Below are positions 1-8,486 of a DNA stretch of 64,000 nt, one piece after another. This DNA comes from an uncultured Clostridia bacterium. Its GTDB lineage: Bacteria > Bacillota > Clostridia > Lachnospirales > CAMZNU01. The first letter of the stretch is position 1. Each line of letters starts with the position of its first letter. The notes under the pieces are model-generated. The model saw only the letters and a list, made by a program, of their open reading frames with translations, did not search any database and had not been told where the DNA came from. Location: the NCBI GenBank assembly GCA_947313885.1, contig CAMZNU010000008.1:50644-114643 (forward strand). Direction: 5' to 3'. The translations under genes were made by a program, and so were the position numbers.

Positions 1-1457
1 GCTAGATCACTTTTTTCTGTACCTTCTAAAGTAAACGAACCTAATGTAGAACTATAAGAAAGCTTAACACCGGCACCTGATGAATTTAATTTATCCATAA
101 ACTCTTGTATTGTCGTATCCTGTGTGTAGTCAATATCAACACCATTAACAGTAACAGATGTTTTTGGTGATGACACAACATCGCTAAATTTAATATTACT
201 AAGATTTATAGATGTTGTAGCGTTATTTTTACCACCTAAAGCAGAAATAGCAGATGTTCTATTAAATGTATGCGTTGAATTTGTAAAACCTAACGAATCT
301 AATCCTTCAAGAACAAAGTCTGTTCCAAACGAAGAAGAAGTATTAAATTCTAGATTACCATCATTATTAATAGAGGCTGTAACTTCCGATACTTCAGATG
401 ATCTTAATGATCGATTTATTTGAGCAACATATTGCTCTTTAGTCATACCATCTGTAACAGTGACATTAATAGTTTCACCACCAGCTGTAAATGTTTTAAC
501 TTCAGACATTTTAATTTCTCTATTATTAGCATCTGTTATAACAGTATCGTTATTAGTAGTAGTAAAAATGACTTTATTATCACTCGATAAAGATGCAGAA
601 ACAGTAGAACCAGCGAGTTCAGTATTTAGAGCATTTAAATATTCTTCTTTAGTTAAATCTGTAGCATCGATAATAATTTCTTTTTCGTCACCACCAGCAA
701 CAGTTATTTTAAATGTGTGCTTAGCAGTATTTTCAGTATCTTTTAATGTAACAGCAGATTCAAATCTATTGCTATTTACAGAAAAATCATCAGGTAAAAT
801 GCCACCGATTGCTGGTGGTCTAACAGTCAACGCACCTTCGCTAATTCGCACTGTATCACCTCGATCTACTGTAATACCCTCATCAGTAACAGTTACAAGA
901 TTATCAAGCTTAACTTTTCTAATAGCCTCTTCTAATTGTTGTTTGTTAGTTCCATTTCCAGAAAATTCAAGGGTATAATTTTTACCATTAAAATTTAAAT
1001 CGATAGAATCATCATTAGTTAGAGTTGAATCTGAAATATTAGTAAGTGTAATTTTACGTGAATCATCAAAAATATTACCAGAGCCAATACGAATTTCATT
1101 AGTAGCAATAGAATCAACTTTAAATTTGTATGTTCCTTCTTCAACATCAGAAGGTACTCTAAATTTAAAACCTGTAGCTTCTTCACCCGTTGATGTTTTA
1201 GCTTTAGTTTCATTTGAACTAAATGCATTAGAAGAACGCATATTAACTATAGAGTTAGTGCTAGTGAAACTTAAAAAAGAATTTTGAAAATTTTTAATAG
1301 CATTTCCAGTATTTCTATATGCTTCTTGACGCCAATCTAAAGAAGTTCTATTTCTAAAAAGTGCATTTTTACGCATAGATTCTGCTTTCATTAATTGTTC
1401 TATCATACTTTGGGTATCTATACCCGACATTCCTGTAAATCTTATTTTATCTCCCAT
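1..1457 (-). CDS. fliD: Flagellar filament cap protein FliD (5' part; runs off the window)
   Basis: FliD caps the growing flagellar filament and helps exported flagellin fold into place. About 485 codons are visible without a stop; the C-terminal end lies beyond base 1. The N-terminus carries the family signature (IRFTGMSGIDTQSMI, then SLDWRQEAYRNT), followed by repetitive beta-rich, Thr/Ser-rich sequence typical of the variable D2/D3 domains. The start ATG (1455-1457) follows a GGAG ribosome site. A sigma-28-type promoter lies about 45 bases upstream, and the gene is divergent from recX and the rest of the flagellar cluster. In Bacillus, fliD lies near the same flgM-csrA cluster, which supports the call. 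Confidence 0.93.
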   Translation of the reverse strand, partial: MGDKIRFTGMSGIDTQSMIEQLMKAESMRKNALFRNRTSLDWRQEAYRNTGNAIKNFQNSFLSFTSTNSIVNMRSSNAFSSNETKAKTSTGEEATGFKFRVPSDVEEGTYKFKVDSIATNEIRIGSGNIFDDSRKITLTNISDSTLTNDDSIDLNFNGKNYTLEFSGNGTNKQQLEEAIRKVKLDNLVTVTDEGITVDRGDTVRISEGALTVRPPAIGGILPDDFSVNSNRFESAVTLKDTENTAKHTFKITVAGGDEKEIIIDATDLTKEEYLNALNTELAGSTVSASLSSDNKVIFTTTNNDTVITDANNREIKMSEVKTFTAGGETINVTVTDGMTKEQYVAQINRSLRSSEVSEVTASINNDGNLEFNTSSSFGTDFVLEGLDSLGFTNSTHTFNRTSAISALGGKNNATTSINLSNIKFSDVVSSPKTSVTVNGVDIDYTQDTTIQEFMDKLNSSGAGVKLSYSSTLGSFTLEGTEKSDL

Positions 1458-1499
1458 TTTTATCACTCCATTGTTTATACATAAATTTTATATTAAATT

Positions 1500-1526
1500 A
1501 TATCGGTATAAAACTAATAAAATTTA
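1500..1526 (-). promoter_or_regulatory. Sigma-28 (SigD/FliA-type) promoter of fliD
   Basis: Read on the minus strand, this is TAAA, a 15-base spacer, then ACCGATAT. The Bacillus SigD consensus is TAAA-N15-GCCGATAT, so only one -10 base differs. It lies about 45 bases upstream of the fliD start. The promoter before flgM has the same architecture, and FlgM is the inhibitor of this sigma factor. The match is seen in the sequence; its use in vivo is inferred. Confidence 0.75.
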
Positions 1527-1542
1527 GTATAAAATCATAAAA

Positions 1543-1983
1543 TTAATTAAGAATTTTAACCATATGAACCGAGTCCGTAGATTGTAAGTAATTTTTTTTG
1601 TTATAAAAATCAAAGGCTTGTATAGATCTTTGAGTGTGTAAAGTAACTATTTGAACTCCCAAATTTTTTAAATCATTTTCTATATAGTCTAAAAAGATAG
1701 AACCTATACCTTGATGTCTAAAACTTTGTTCAATAAAGATTTCTTTAATTTCGAATTGTGGAAACTGAAAATAATCATTAACAGCACCAAGGGTACAACC
1801 AATAATTTCGTTATCCATTTCATAAATATAACCTTTAAATTTCGGGGTATTATAAATATCCATAAAATATCCTAAAGTTTTATCATATGTAAGCCATGTG
1901 AAATTCCATTCATTTTTAGAAAAAAGGTCTTGAAAAATTTCGGCAACTTTAGGTAAATCCTTAAATTGTAAATTTCTAATCAT
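1543..1983 (-). CDS. GNAT family N-acetyltransferase
   Basis: This is a protein of 146 residues with the GNAT fold. The acetyl-CoA binding motif A is visible as RHQGIGSIFLDYIE, preceded by the beta4 strand EIKEIFIE. The C-terminal part (VTLHTQRSIQAFDFYNKKNY) is typical of the family. The ORF is open 22 codons further upstream, but only the ATG at 1983 has a ribosome site (AGGAG), so that start was chosen. The substrate cannot be predicted; protein N-termini, antibiotics or small amines are all possible. It lies between fliD and the recX promoter and shows no operon link to either. Confidence 0.85.
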   Translation of the reverse strand: MIRNLQFKDLPKVAEIFQDLFSKNEWNFTWLTYDKTLGYFMDIYNTPKFKGYIYEMDNEIIGCTLGAVNDYFQFPQFEIKEIFIEQSFRHQGIGSIFLDYIENDLKNLGVQIVTLHTQRSIQAFDFYNKKNYLQSTDSVHMVKILN

Positions 1984-2087
1984 TGAGAATCTCCTTTGTA
2001 AAAAAATAAATTTAATTGTAAACACATTATACAACAAAAAATATTTCAATAATATTATTTTACAAAATACAATATAATATTCACTAG

Positions 2088-2116
2088 TTTACAATTAAAT
2101 TATAAAAGGTTAAAAT
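2088..2116 (+). promoter_or_regulatory. Sigma-A-type promoter of recX-recD2-comFC
   Basis: TTTACA, a 17-base spacer and TAAAAT lie 22 bases before the recX start. Both hexamers are one base from consensus. Confidence 0.6.
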
Positions 2117-2138
2117 TAAAAGCAAAGGACTGATAAAA

Positions 2139-2765
2139 ATGATAATAAGTAGTATTGAAGTACAAAAAAAAGATGAAAATAGAAGATCTGTATTTATTGA
2201 TGGTGAATTTGCTTTTGGGCTACTCTATGCTGATGTGCTGTTTTATAATTTAGTGGAAAATGAAGAAATAACACAAGAAAAATATAATTCTATTATAAGG
2301 AATAAAATTTTAACGTCAGCAAAAGATAAAGCATTTAATTTTTTAAGTTTTAAAAATAGAACAGTAAAAGAAATGAAAAAAAAATTATTAGAAAAGGAAT
2401 TTAGTGATGATGTAATAAACCAAGTAATAGAAATGTTAATGAAATATAATTATTTAAACGATGCAGAGTATGCGAAAAAATTTATAAAAGATAAATTGGA
2501 AATTAAAGGTTATGGAAAATACAGAATTAAAAGTGAGTTAAAACAGAAGGGGATAGAAATTGAAATTATAGATGAGTTATTAGTAGATACCGAATGTATA
2601 GAAATTGAAAAGGTGATAACTTTAATAAATAAAAAACTAAGATTTAGAACATTAGAAAGTTTAGACATTAAAGAAAAAAGGAAAATATATAATTTTTTAC
2701 AAAGAAGAGGATACAGTTACAATGTTATAAACGAAAGTTTTGAAATAATTAGAGAAGGGAGATAA
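2139..2765 (+). CDS. recX: Regulatory protein RecX
   Basis: RecX modulates RecA filaments during recombination and SOS repair. The 208-residue protein shows the family's repeated three-helix units: AFNFLSFKNRTVKEMKKKL (about residues 66-84) and NDAEYAKKFIKDKLEIKGYGKYRIKSEL (about 107-135, split here by the motifs YAKKF and KGYGKYRI). It is the first gene of an apparent recX-recD2-comFC operon, with a good sigma-A-type promoter just upstream. Only one base separates its stop from the GTG start of recD2, which suggests translational coupling. The length is normal for Firmicutes RecX. Confidence 0.92.
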   Translation: MIISSIEVQKKDENRRSVFIDGEFAFGLLYADVLFYNLVENEEITQEKYNSIIRNKILTSAKDKAFNFLSFKNRTVKEMKKKLLEKEFSDDVINQVIEMLMKYNYLNDAEYAKKFIKDKLEIKGYGKYRIKSELKQKGIEIEIIDELLVDTECIEIEKVITLINKKLRFRTLESLDIKEKRKIYNFLQRRGYSYNVINESFEIIREGR

Positions 2766-2766
2766 A

Positions 2767-5013
2767 GTGGAAAATATAACTTATGATGGCGTTGTTGAAC
2801 ATATTGTATATTACAATAAAGATAATGGGTATAGTGTGTTTGAATTGATAGAAGATGAAAGTAATAATGAAATAGTATGTGTAGGGAACATTTTAGAATT
2901 AAATGAGGGAGAACATATAAAGGTGACAGGTGTGCGAGTTGAACATCCGTCATATGGTGAGCAATTTAAAATAGAAGCTTATGAAAAGTCAACACCATCC
3001 ACAGAAAAAGGAATGGAACGATATTTAAAGTCAGGAATAGTAAAAGGCATAGGACCTACGTTAGCGAAAAGAATAATAAAAAAATTTGGAATACACACAT
3101 TTGACGTTATAGAGCAAGAACCCGAAAAATTAGCGGATATAAAAGGAATAACGCTAGATAAAGCAAGAAACATAGGTAATATTTTTCATGAACAACTAGA
3201 ATTAAGAGATACTATAATAAATTTACAAAAATATAACATTACAAATGCAATGGCATTAAAAATATTTAAAAAATATAAAACGAATAGTTTATTTATAATA
3301 CAAAACAATCCTTATGTATTAGCAGAAGAAATAGTTGGTATAGGGTTTAAGTTAGCGGATGAAATAGCACTAAAATCAGGAGTTCCGTATGATTCTCAAG
3401 ATAGAATAAGAGCGGGTATAAAATATATTTTGGTACTAGAAACGGGAAATGGTAATGTATATTTACCAAAAGAAATATTAATAAAAAAAACTAATGATTT
3501 ATTAAATTGTAATGCAGAGTTGATAGAAGATCAGTTGACAGAACTTAGAATAAATCGTGGAATAGTGATTAAAAAAAGTGATGAAGAAGAGCATGTATAT
3601 TTAAATAGTTATCACTATGCAGAAAATTATGTATCAAAAAAACTAGTAGAATTATCAAAAACATTTTTAAAGAGAGAAAAAAATGTAAGTAAAAAAATAG
3701 ATAAGATGGAAAAGAGAGTAGGAATAAAGTTAGCAGATAATCAAAGATTAGCAGTAGAAGAAGGGCTTAGTCAAGGTGTACTTGTAATTACAGGAGGTCC
3801 AGGGACGGGAAAAACGACAACGATAAATACGTTATTAAACATATTAGAAGATGATGGATATGAAATATTGTTAGCAGCGCCAATAGGACGTGCATCAAAA
3901 AGAATGAGTGAAACTACAAATAGAGAAGCTAAAACAATACATAGATTATTAGGAGTAGCATTTGGAGACGGAGATAAAAAAATACAAACTTTTGACAAAA
4001 ATGAAGACAATCCAATAGAAGCGGATGTAATAATCGTAGATGAAACGTCTATGATAGATATAATGTTAATGAGTAGTTTTTTAAAGGCGGTAGAGATAGG
4101 AACAAGAATAATAATGTTAGGTGACGTTGATCAATTACCGTCAGTAGGTGCAGGTAACGTATTAAAAGATATAATTAATAGTGGAGTTATAAAAGTAGTA
4201 AAGCTAGATGAAATATTTAGACAAGCAAAAGAAAGTGCAATAATAATGAACGCGCATAAAATAAATAATGGGGAGTATCCTACGTTAAATGATAAAGAAA
4301 AAGATTTCTTTTTTTCTCACCAAAACAGTACAGGAGAAATATTAAAAACGATAGAGGAGTTAGTAGCAAAAAGATTACCAAAATTTAAAAATTGTGATCC
4401 TATACGAGACATACAAGTATTAACGCCAGTTAGAAAAACAGAAGTTGGAGTAAATAATTTAAATAAAGTGTTACAGGAAAGATTAAATCCGAAAAACGAA
4501 GACAAAAAAGAAAAAATATTTAAGAATTTTATTTTTAGAGAAGGTGATAAAGTTATGCATATAAAAAATAATTATAATATGCAGTGGAAAATTTTATCAG
4601 AAGATGAAAATAAGAAAGATAGCGGAATGGGAGTTTTTAATGGTGAAGAAGGAATAATAGAATATATAAATGAAAAAAGTGAAGTAGTAAGAGTTGTATT
4701 TAATGATGAGAAAGTGGTTGATTATGAATTTAACCAATTAGAGGAATTAGATTTATCTTATGCGACAACGATACATAAAGCACAAGGAAGCGAGTATAAG
4801 ATAGTAGTGATGCCAATGTATTTTGGTCCACCGATGTTAATGAATAGAAATTTATTGTATACAGGAGTAACAAGAAGTAAGGAACTAGCGGTATTAGTAG
4901 GAGTTGAGAGTGCGATGAAAAAAATGATAGATAATAATAGTGAGAGGTTAAGATATACGGGATTAAAAGATACGTTAATAGAATTGTATAGATATTTAAA
5001 GGAAGATGAATAA
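2767..5013 (+). CDS. recD2: RecD-like ATP-dependent DNA helicase RecD2
   Basis: RecD2 is a 5'-3' superfamily 1B helicase that works without RecBC in Gram-positive bacteria, in repair and replication-fork maintenance. The 748-residue protein has the expected order: an N-terminal OB-like domain, helix-hairpin-helix motifs (VKGIGPTLAKRI, ADIKGITLDKA, IVGIGFKLADEIA), Walker A (GGPGTGKTTTI, about residue 342), Walker B (VIIVDETSMID), and a C-terminal motif with YATTIHKAQGSEY and YTGVTRSKELAVLV. The start is GTG at 2767, inside the GGGAG-rich end of recX. The stop lies just before the comFC start. Length and motifs are intact. Confidence 0.96.
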   Translation: MENITYDGVVEHIVYYNKDNGYSVFELIEDESNNEIVCVGNILELNEGEHIKVTGVRVEHPSYGEQFKIEAYEKSTPSTEKGMERYLKSGIVKGIGPTLAKRIIKKFGIHTFDVIEQEPEKLADIKGITLDKARNIGNIFHEQLELRDTIINLQKYNITNAMALKIFKKYKTNSLFIIQNNPYVLAEEIVGIGFKLADEIALKSGVPYDSQDRIRAGIKYILVLETGNGNVYLPKEILIKKTNDLLNCNAELIEDQLTELRINRGIVIKKSDEEEHVYLNSYHYAENYVSKKLVELSKTFLKREKNVSKKIDKMEKRVGIKLADNQRLAVEEGLSQGVLVITGGPGTGKTTTINTLLNILEDDGYEILLAAPIGRASKRMSETTNREAKTIHRLLGVAFGDGDKKIQTFDKNEDNPIEADVIIVDETSMIDIMLMSSFLKAVEIGTRIIMLGDVDQLPSVGAGNVLKDIINSGVIKVVKLDEIFRQAKESAIIMNAHKINNGEYPTLNDKEKDFFFSHQNSTGEILKTIEELVAKRLPKFKNCDPIRDIQVLTPVRKTEVGVNNLNKVLQERLNPKNEDKKEKIFKNFIFREGDKVMHIKNNYNMQWKILSEDENKKDSGMGVFNGEEGIIEYINEKSEVVRVVFNDEKVVDYEFNQLEELDLSYATTIHKAQGSEYKIVVMPMYFGPPMLMNRNLLYTGVTRSKELAVLVGVESAMKKMIDNNSERLRYTGLKDTLIELYRYLKEDE

Positions 5014-5014
5014 T

Positions 5015-5755
5015 ATGATTAAGATATTGAGATATATTATAGACATGTGCTATCCAAAAAAATGTATACAGTGTAAAGAAATAATAAATATAGTAAGTAA
5101 GAATAGATATATATGTGAGAGATGCATGGAGGAGAACGAATATATAGAAAGGGGTTGTAAAAAATGCGGGAGAGAAATTGCAGTTAAGGGGACAATGTGC
5201 AATCTATGTAAAGAAAATGAGGATATAGATATATTGGAAAGTAATTATTCAGTTTATAATTATGAAGAACCTCATAATGTTAATATATATAAATTTAAAT
5301 TATATGGTGATAAATTAGTAGGTGAAGGTATAGGAGAATACATAAATTTTTTTTTAGACAAGGAAAATTTTTATGTAGATGTAGATTTTGTAATAGATGT
5401 GCCGATGTATTATAAAAAAGAAAGAAAAAGAGGATTTAATCAAAGCATAATATTAAGTAAAATAGTTGGGAAACATATAAAAAAAAAGATAGTGATAGGA
5501 ATGTTAAAAAGAGATAGAGCTACAACAAATCAAAGTAAGTTAAACATAAAAGGTAGGAAAGAAAATTTAAAAGGGGCGTTTAAATATGTTAGTAAATATA
5601 ACATAGAGGGAAAAAATATATTAATAGTAGATGATGTGTATACGTCAGGTACGACAATAATAGAATGCGGAAGAGTTTTAAAAGAGGAAGGGGCTAATAA
5701 AATATATAGCTTAACCTACGTAATAGCTAAAGGAAAAATAAATAAAGTTACTTAA
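5015..5755 (+). CDS. comFC: ComF family phosphoribosyltransferase-like protein
   Basis: ComFC-type proteins combine a zinc finger with a type I PRTase fold. They are linked to DNA uptake and recombination, though the exact reaction is unsettled. The N-terminus has cysteine pairs (CIQC, CERC, CKKCG, CNLC) expected to bind zinc. The C-terminus has the PRPP-loop motif ILIVDDVYTSGTTI. An ATG at 5006 is open and overlaps recD2, but GGAAG sits directly against it; the ATG at 5015 has the right spacing and was chosen. No other competence gene is visible here except mecA, so the role may be DNA repair or scavenging. The comFC-flgM adjacency is also found in Bacillus. Confidence 0.9.
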   Translation: MIKILRYIIDMCYPKKCIQCKEIINIVSKNRYICERCMEENEYIERGCKKCGREIAVKGTMCNLCKENEDIDILESNYSVYNYEEPHNVNIYKFKLYGDKLVGEGIGEYINFFLDKENFYVDVDFVIDVPMYYKKERKRGFNQSIILSKIVGKHIKKKIVIGMLKRDRATTNQSKLNIKGRKENLKGAFKYVSKYNIEGKNILIVDDVYTSGTTIIECGRVLKEEGANKIYSLTYVIAKGKINKVT

Positions 5756-5786
5756 AAAAAGAGATTATACAAGCTCTTTTTTTTTA
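5754..5786 (+). terminator. Rho-independent terminator after comFC
   Basis: An A-run plus GAG pairs with CTC plus a T-run around a 10-base loop, immediately after the comFC stop. It separates the recX operon from the flagellar operon. Confidence 0.75.
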
Positions 5787-5878
5787 TAAAAGAATAAAAT
5801 GTAATAAAAAAATAAATAGTGATAATACTAATACTATACTATTATAGAAAAAGGTAGTAAAAAAAGTAATAAGAAAAC

Positions 5879-5905
5879 TAAAGAAAATTATAAAAAAGAC
5901 GATAT
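5879..5905 (+). promoter_or_regulatory. Sigma-28 (SigD/FliA-type) promoter of the flgM operon
   Basis: TAAA, a 15-base spacer and GACGATAT match the SigD consensus TAAA-N15-GCCGATAT with one mismatch. Transcription would start near 5912, just before the flgM ribosome site. A possible sigma-A-type -10 (TATACTAT) lies further upstream near 5835. The same spacing occurs before fliD. Confidence 0.75.
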
Positions 5906-5937
5906 AAAAAATAAGAGTAGAAAGGGTGGTGGTCAAA

Positions 5938-6210
5938 ATGAAAATTCAACTTAATAGCGATAACAATTTAAATAAAATAGAAAAAAAAATTATGAGTCAG
6001 AAAAAGGACGTTACTAAAATAGGAAAAGAAAAAAAGGATGATGTTAAATTTTCTAGTATAGGAAAAGATTATAGCTTTGCCATGAATGAAATAAAAAAAA
6101 TACCAGAAGTAAGAGAAGGTTTAGTAGAGGAATTACGCGAAAAGGTAAAAAGCGGAAATTATGAAATAAACATATCAAAAATAGCGGATAACATAATGAA
6201 CAAACTATAG
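5938..6210 (+). CDS. flgM: Anti-sigma-28 factor FlgM
   Basis: FlgM holds the flagellar sigma factor inactive until the hook is complete, then is exported or otherwise relieved. The 90-residue protein is lysine-rich and probably disordered in its N-terminal half. It ends with the family's sigma-binding helices (VREGLVEELREKVKSGNY, then INISKIADNIMNKL). An in-frame GTG at 5926 is open, but the G-rich stretch at 5924-5932 fits better as the ribosome site for the ATG at 5938. It is the first gene of flgM-flgN-flgK-flgK-flgL-fliW-csrA and has its own sigma-28-type promoter, giving the expected autoregulatory loop. Confidence 0.92.
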   Translation: MKIQLNSDNNLNKIEKKIMSQKKDVTKIGKEKKDDVKFSSIGKDYSFAMNEIKKIPEVREGLVEELREKVKSGNYEINISKIADNIMNKL

Positions 6211-6222
6211 GAGAATTGTTAA

Positions 6223-6726
6223 ATGGCTAGTATACTGGAAGAATTAGTAGAAGTATTAGAAAACGAGAGTGTACTATATGAAGAATTATATTTAATAGCT
6301 ATAGAAAAAAGAAAAATAATAATAGAAAATGATTTAGAAATGTTAAAAAGGTTTAATTCAGCAGAAGGTATAATAGCAAGTAAAATACAAAAGTTAGAGA
6401 TTAAAAGACTAGAACACATAGAAGATGTAGGAATAGTGTTTGGTAAAAGCAGTAAAAATCTTTTAATTAAAGACATAGTTGAGTTAATAAAAGATAGTGA
6501 AGAAAAACAAAGATTAGAAGAAGTTAGTAAAAAAATAAAAAGCACATTGATAAAATTACAAGATAGAAACAAAAATAATAAAGAACTTATTGATAGTGCT
6601 TTAAAATATGTAGATGTAAATTTAAATTTAATCAAAAGTGTTTCAGGAGAGCAGGTAGATAATTACCAACCAGAAAAAAATAAATCGTATTTAGAGTCGG
6701 GGTCTACTTTTGATAAAACACAATAA
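6223..6726 (+). CDS. flgN: FlgN-family flagellar export chaperone
   Basis: FlgN keeps the hook-filament junction proteins FlgK and FlgL export-competent. The 167-residue protein is almost entirely helical and charged, with the N-terminal pattern of the FlgN family (ILEELVEVLENESVLYEEL, then AIEKRKIIIENDLEMLKRF). Sequence conservation in the family is low, so the call rests mainly on size, helical pattern and position between flgM and flgK. It starts 12 bases after the flgM stop with GGAG upstream. A terminator hairpin follows directly. Confidence 0.85.
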   Translation: MASILEELVEVLENESVLYEELYLIAIEKRKIIIENDLEMLKRFNSAEGIIASKIQKLEIKRLEHIEDVGIVFGKSSKNLLIKDIVELIKDSEEKQRLEEVSKKIKSTLIKLQDRNKNNKELIDSALKYVDVNLNLIKSVSGEQVDNYQPEKNKSYLESGSTFDKTQ

Positions 6727-6755
6727 GACGACATAAATAAGGTTGTCTTATTTTT
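6724..6755 (+). terminator. Hairpin terminator between flgN and flgK
   Basis: TAAGACGAC pairs with GTTGTCTTA, followed by a T-run, only 20 bases before the flgK start. It lies inside an otherwise continuous operon, so it probably attenuates transcription and lets flgM-flgN exceed the downstream genes, rather than ending it. Confidence 0.65.
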
Positions 6756-6775
6756 ATATTTAGGAGGAGGAAAAT

Positions 6776-8476
6776 ATGGGGAACTTTGGAACATTCAATG
6801 TAGCAAGAAGTGGATTATATGCGGCACAAACGCATTTAGCGATAACGGGACACAATTTATCAAATATAGGAACAAAAGGATATACAAGACAACAAGGGTT
6901 ACAAACAGATTTTTATTATAAAAACTTAGGTAGTTTTAGTACAGGTACAAACCAAGTAGGGTTAGGTACAGATATGCAAACGATAAGACAAATAAGAGAC
7001 AAGTTTTTAGATATAAATTACAGAGCAGAAACGGGAAAAGCGGGATTTTATAGTAGAAAAGTGTTGACGGGTGAAATGATAGAAAACATAGTAGGGGAGT
7101 TAGAATCAGAATATACGACGCAAAGTGTATTACATGACATGCGAAAAGCATTAAATGAACTAACGATAAATCCAGACAATATAGCAAGTAGAGGTAATTT
7201 TGTATCAACGTCAATAATTATGGTAGAAAAATTTACGAATATATATGATCAATTAACAGAGGAACAAAATAATATAGATAAGCAAATAAGAAGTAAAGTA
7301 ACAGAAATAAATAATTTAGTAAAAATAATAGATGATATGAATACAAAAATAAAAGGTGTAGAAGTATCTGGTGATAATGCAAATGATTTTAGAGATATAA
7401 GAAATGTAGCGATAGATGAATTAAGTGAAATAATTCCCGTAACATATATAGAGCAACCTAATGGAGAGGTTGACATATTGTGTGAGGGTAACCCATTAAT
7501 AAGTAATAATATAATATTTAAAGTAGGGTTAAGATATACGACAAGTGAGTATTCGTATGTAGAACCAGTTTTTACGAATAGAGACGACGTTATATCAGTA
7601 GACGAGACACAGTACACATCGTTGTTTAAAATGAAAGGTAATATAAATGCAATTACAGGAACAGATAAAGGTGAATTAAAAGCATTACTGTATAGTAGAG
7701 GGTATAAACCAATAACACATTTAAGTGAGGCGATAAAGCCAGATGTAAATGATTTTGGAGGAGACTTAAGAAATCCAGCATATATAAGAGCATATGAGCA
7801 ATATGAAAAGGATAAATTTAATATTGAAGAAGCTATAATTCCAAAAGCAATGAAAGCGTTGGATAAGATATTTAATAGGGTAGTAACGTTAATAAATGAT
7901 TCAGTATCACCTAAAGACAAAACAGGTGATGCACCGTATGGTTTAGATGGTAGTCAATTTTTAGAAGTATTTAAGCGAAAAACAGAACCGTACAACGACA
8001 GATATGATAGCGGAGATAATTACATAACAGAAGATCCAGATTATAGATACTCACAATATACGATAGGAAACGTTGAAGTAAACGAATTATTAATGAATGT
8101 AGATGGATATGACAAAATTGCATTTTCAAATTCAGGAGATCCATCAGATACGACATTAATATTAGATATGTTATCAAAATGGGATGCACCGTCTATAAAA
8201 TTTCAAGGTTCAAAAGAAAAAATGAGTATAACAGATTCGTATCAATATATACTTACAGATATGGCAGGAGACACTAATGAATCTTATAATTACTTAGACC
8301 AACAAAATATAATAGTATTGCAATTAGAGAACAGAAGGGCAAGCATGAGTGATGTATCATTAGATGAGGAAATGGTAAATATGATGCAATATCAACATTC
8401 ATACAATGCATCAGCAAGGTTGATAACGACAATAGATAGTATGATAGATACTATAATAAATAAGTTAGGGGCATAG
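6776..8476 (+). CDS. flgK: Flagellar hook-associated protein FlgK (first copy)
   Basis: FlgK (HAP1) forms the first junction ring between hook and filament. The 566-residue protein has the conserved N-terminus (ARSGLYAAQTHLAITGHNLSN, cited in parts as GLYAAQ and GHNLSNIGTKGYTRQ) and C-terminal D0 region (SLDEEMVNMMQYQHSYNAS, then ITTIDSMIDTIINKLG). The middle is variable. A GGAGGAGG ribosome site precedes the ATG. A second flgK starts 10 bases after the stop; the two share the terminal domains and the general plan but differ strongly in the middle. Confidence 0.94.
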   Translation: MGNFGTFNVARSGLYAAQTHLAITGHNLSNIGTKGYTRQQGLQTDFYYKNLGSFSTGTNQVGLGTDMQTIRQIRDKFLDINYRAETGKAGFYSRKVLTGEMIENIVGELESEYTTQSVLHDMRKALNELTINPDNIASRGNFVSTSIIMVEKFTNIYDQLTEEQNNIDKQIRSKVTEINNLVKIIDDMNTKIKGVEVSGDNANDFRDIRNVAIDELSEIIPVTYIEQPNGEVDILCEGNPLISNNIIFKVGLRYTTSEYSYVEPVFTNRDDVISVDETQYTSLFKMKGNINAITGTDKGELKALLYSRGYKPITHLSEAIKPDVNDFGGDLRNPAYIRAYEQYEKDKFNIEEAIIPKAMKALDKIFNRVVTLINDSVSPKDKTGDAPYGLDGSQFLEVFKRKTEPYNDRYDSGDNYITEDPDYRYSQYTIGNVEVNELLMNVDGYDKIAFSNSGDPSDTTLILDMLSKWDAPSIKFQGSKEKMSITDSYQYILTDMAGDTNESYNYLDQQNIIVLQLENRRASMSDVSLDEEMVNMMQYQHSYNASARLITTIDSMIDTIINKLGA

Positions 8477-8486
8477 GAGGAAAAGA

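Noticed and set aside
460..978. 172-codon plus-strand open frame
   Set aside because: Lies antisense within fliD; composition mirrors the Thr/Ser-rich fliD repeats; no ribosome site.
7249..7920. 223-codon minus-strand open frame
   Set aside because: Antisense shadow of the first flgK; no family features and no ribosome site.
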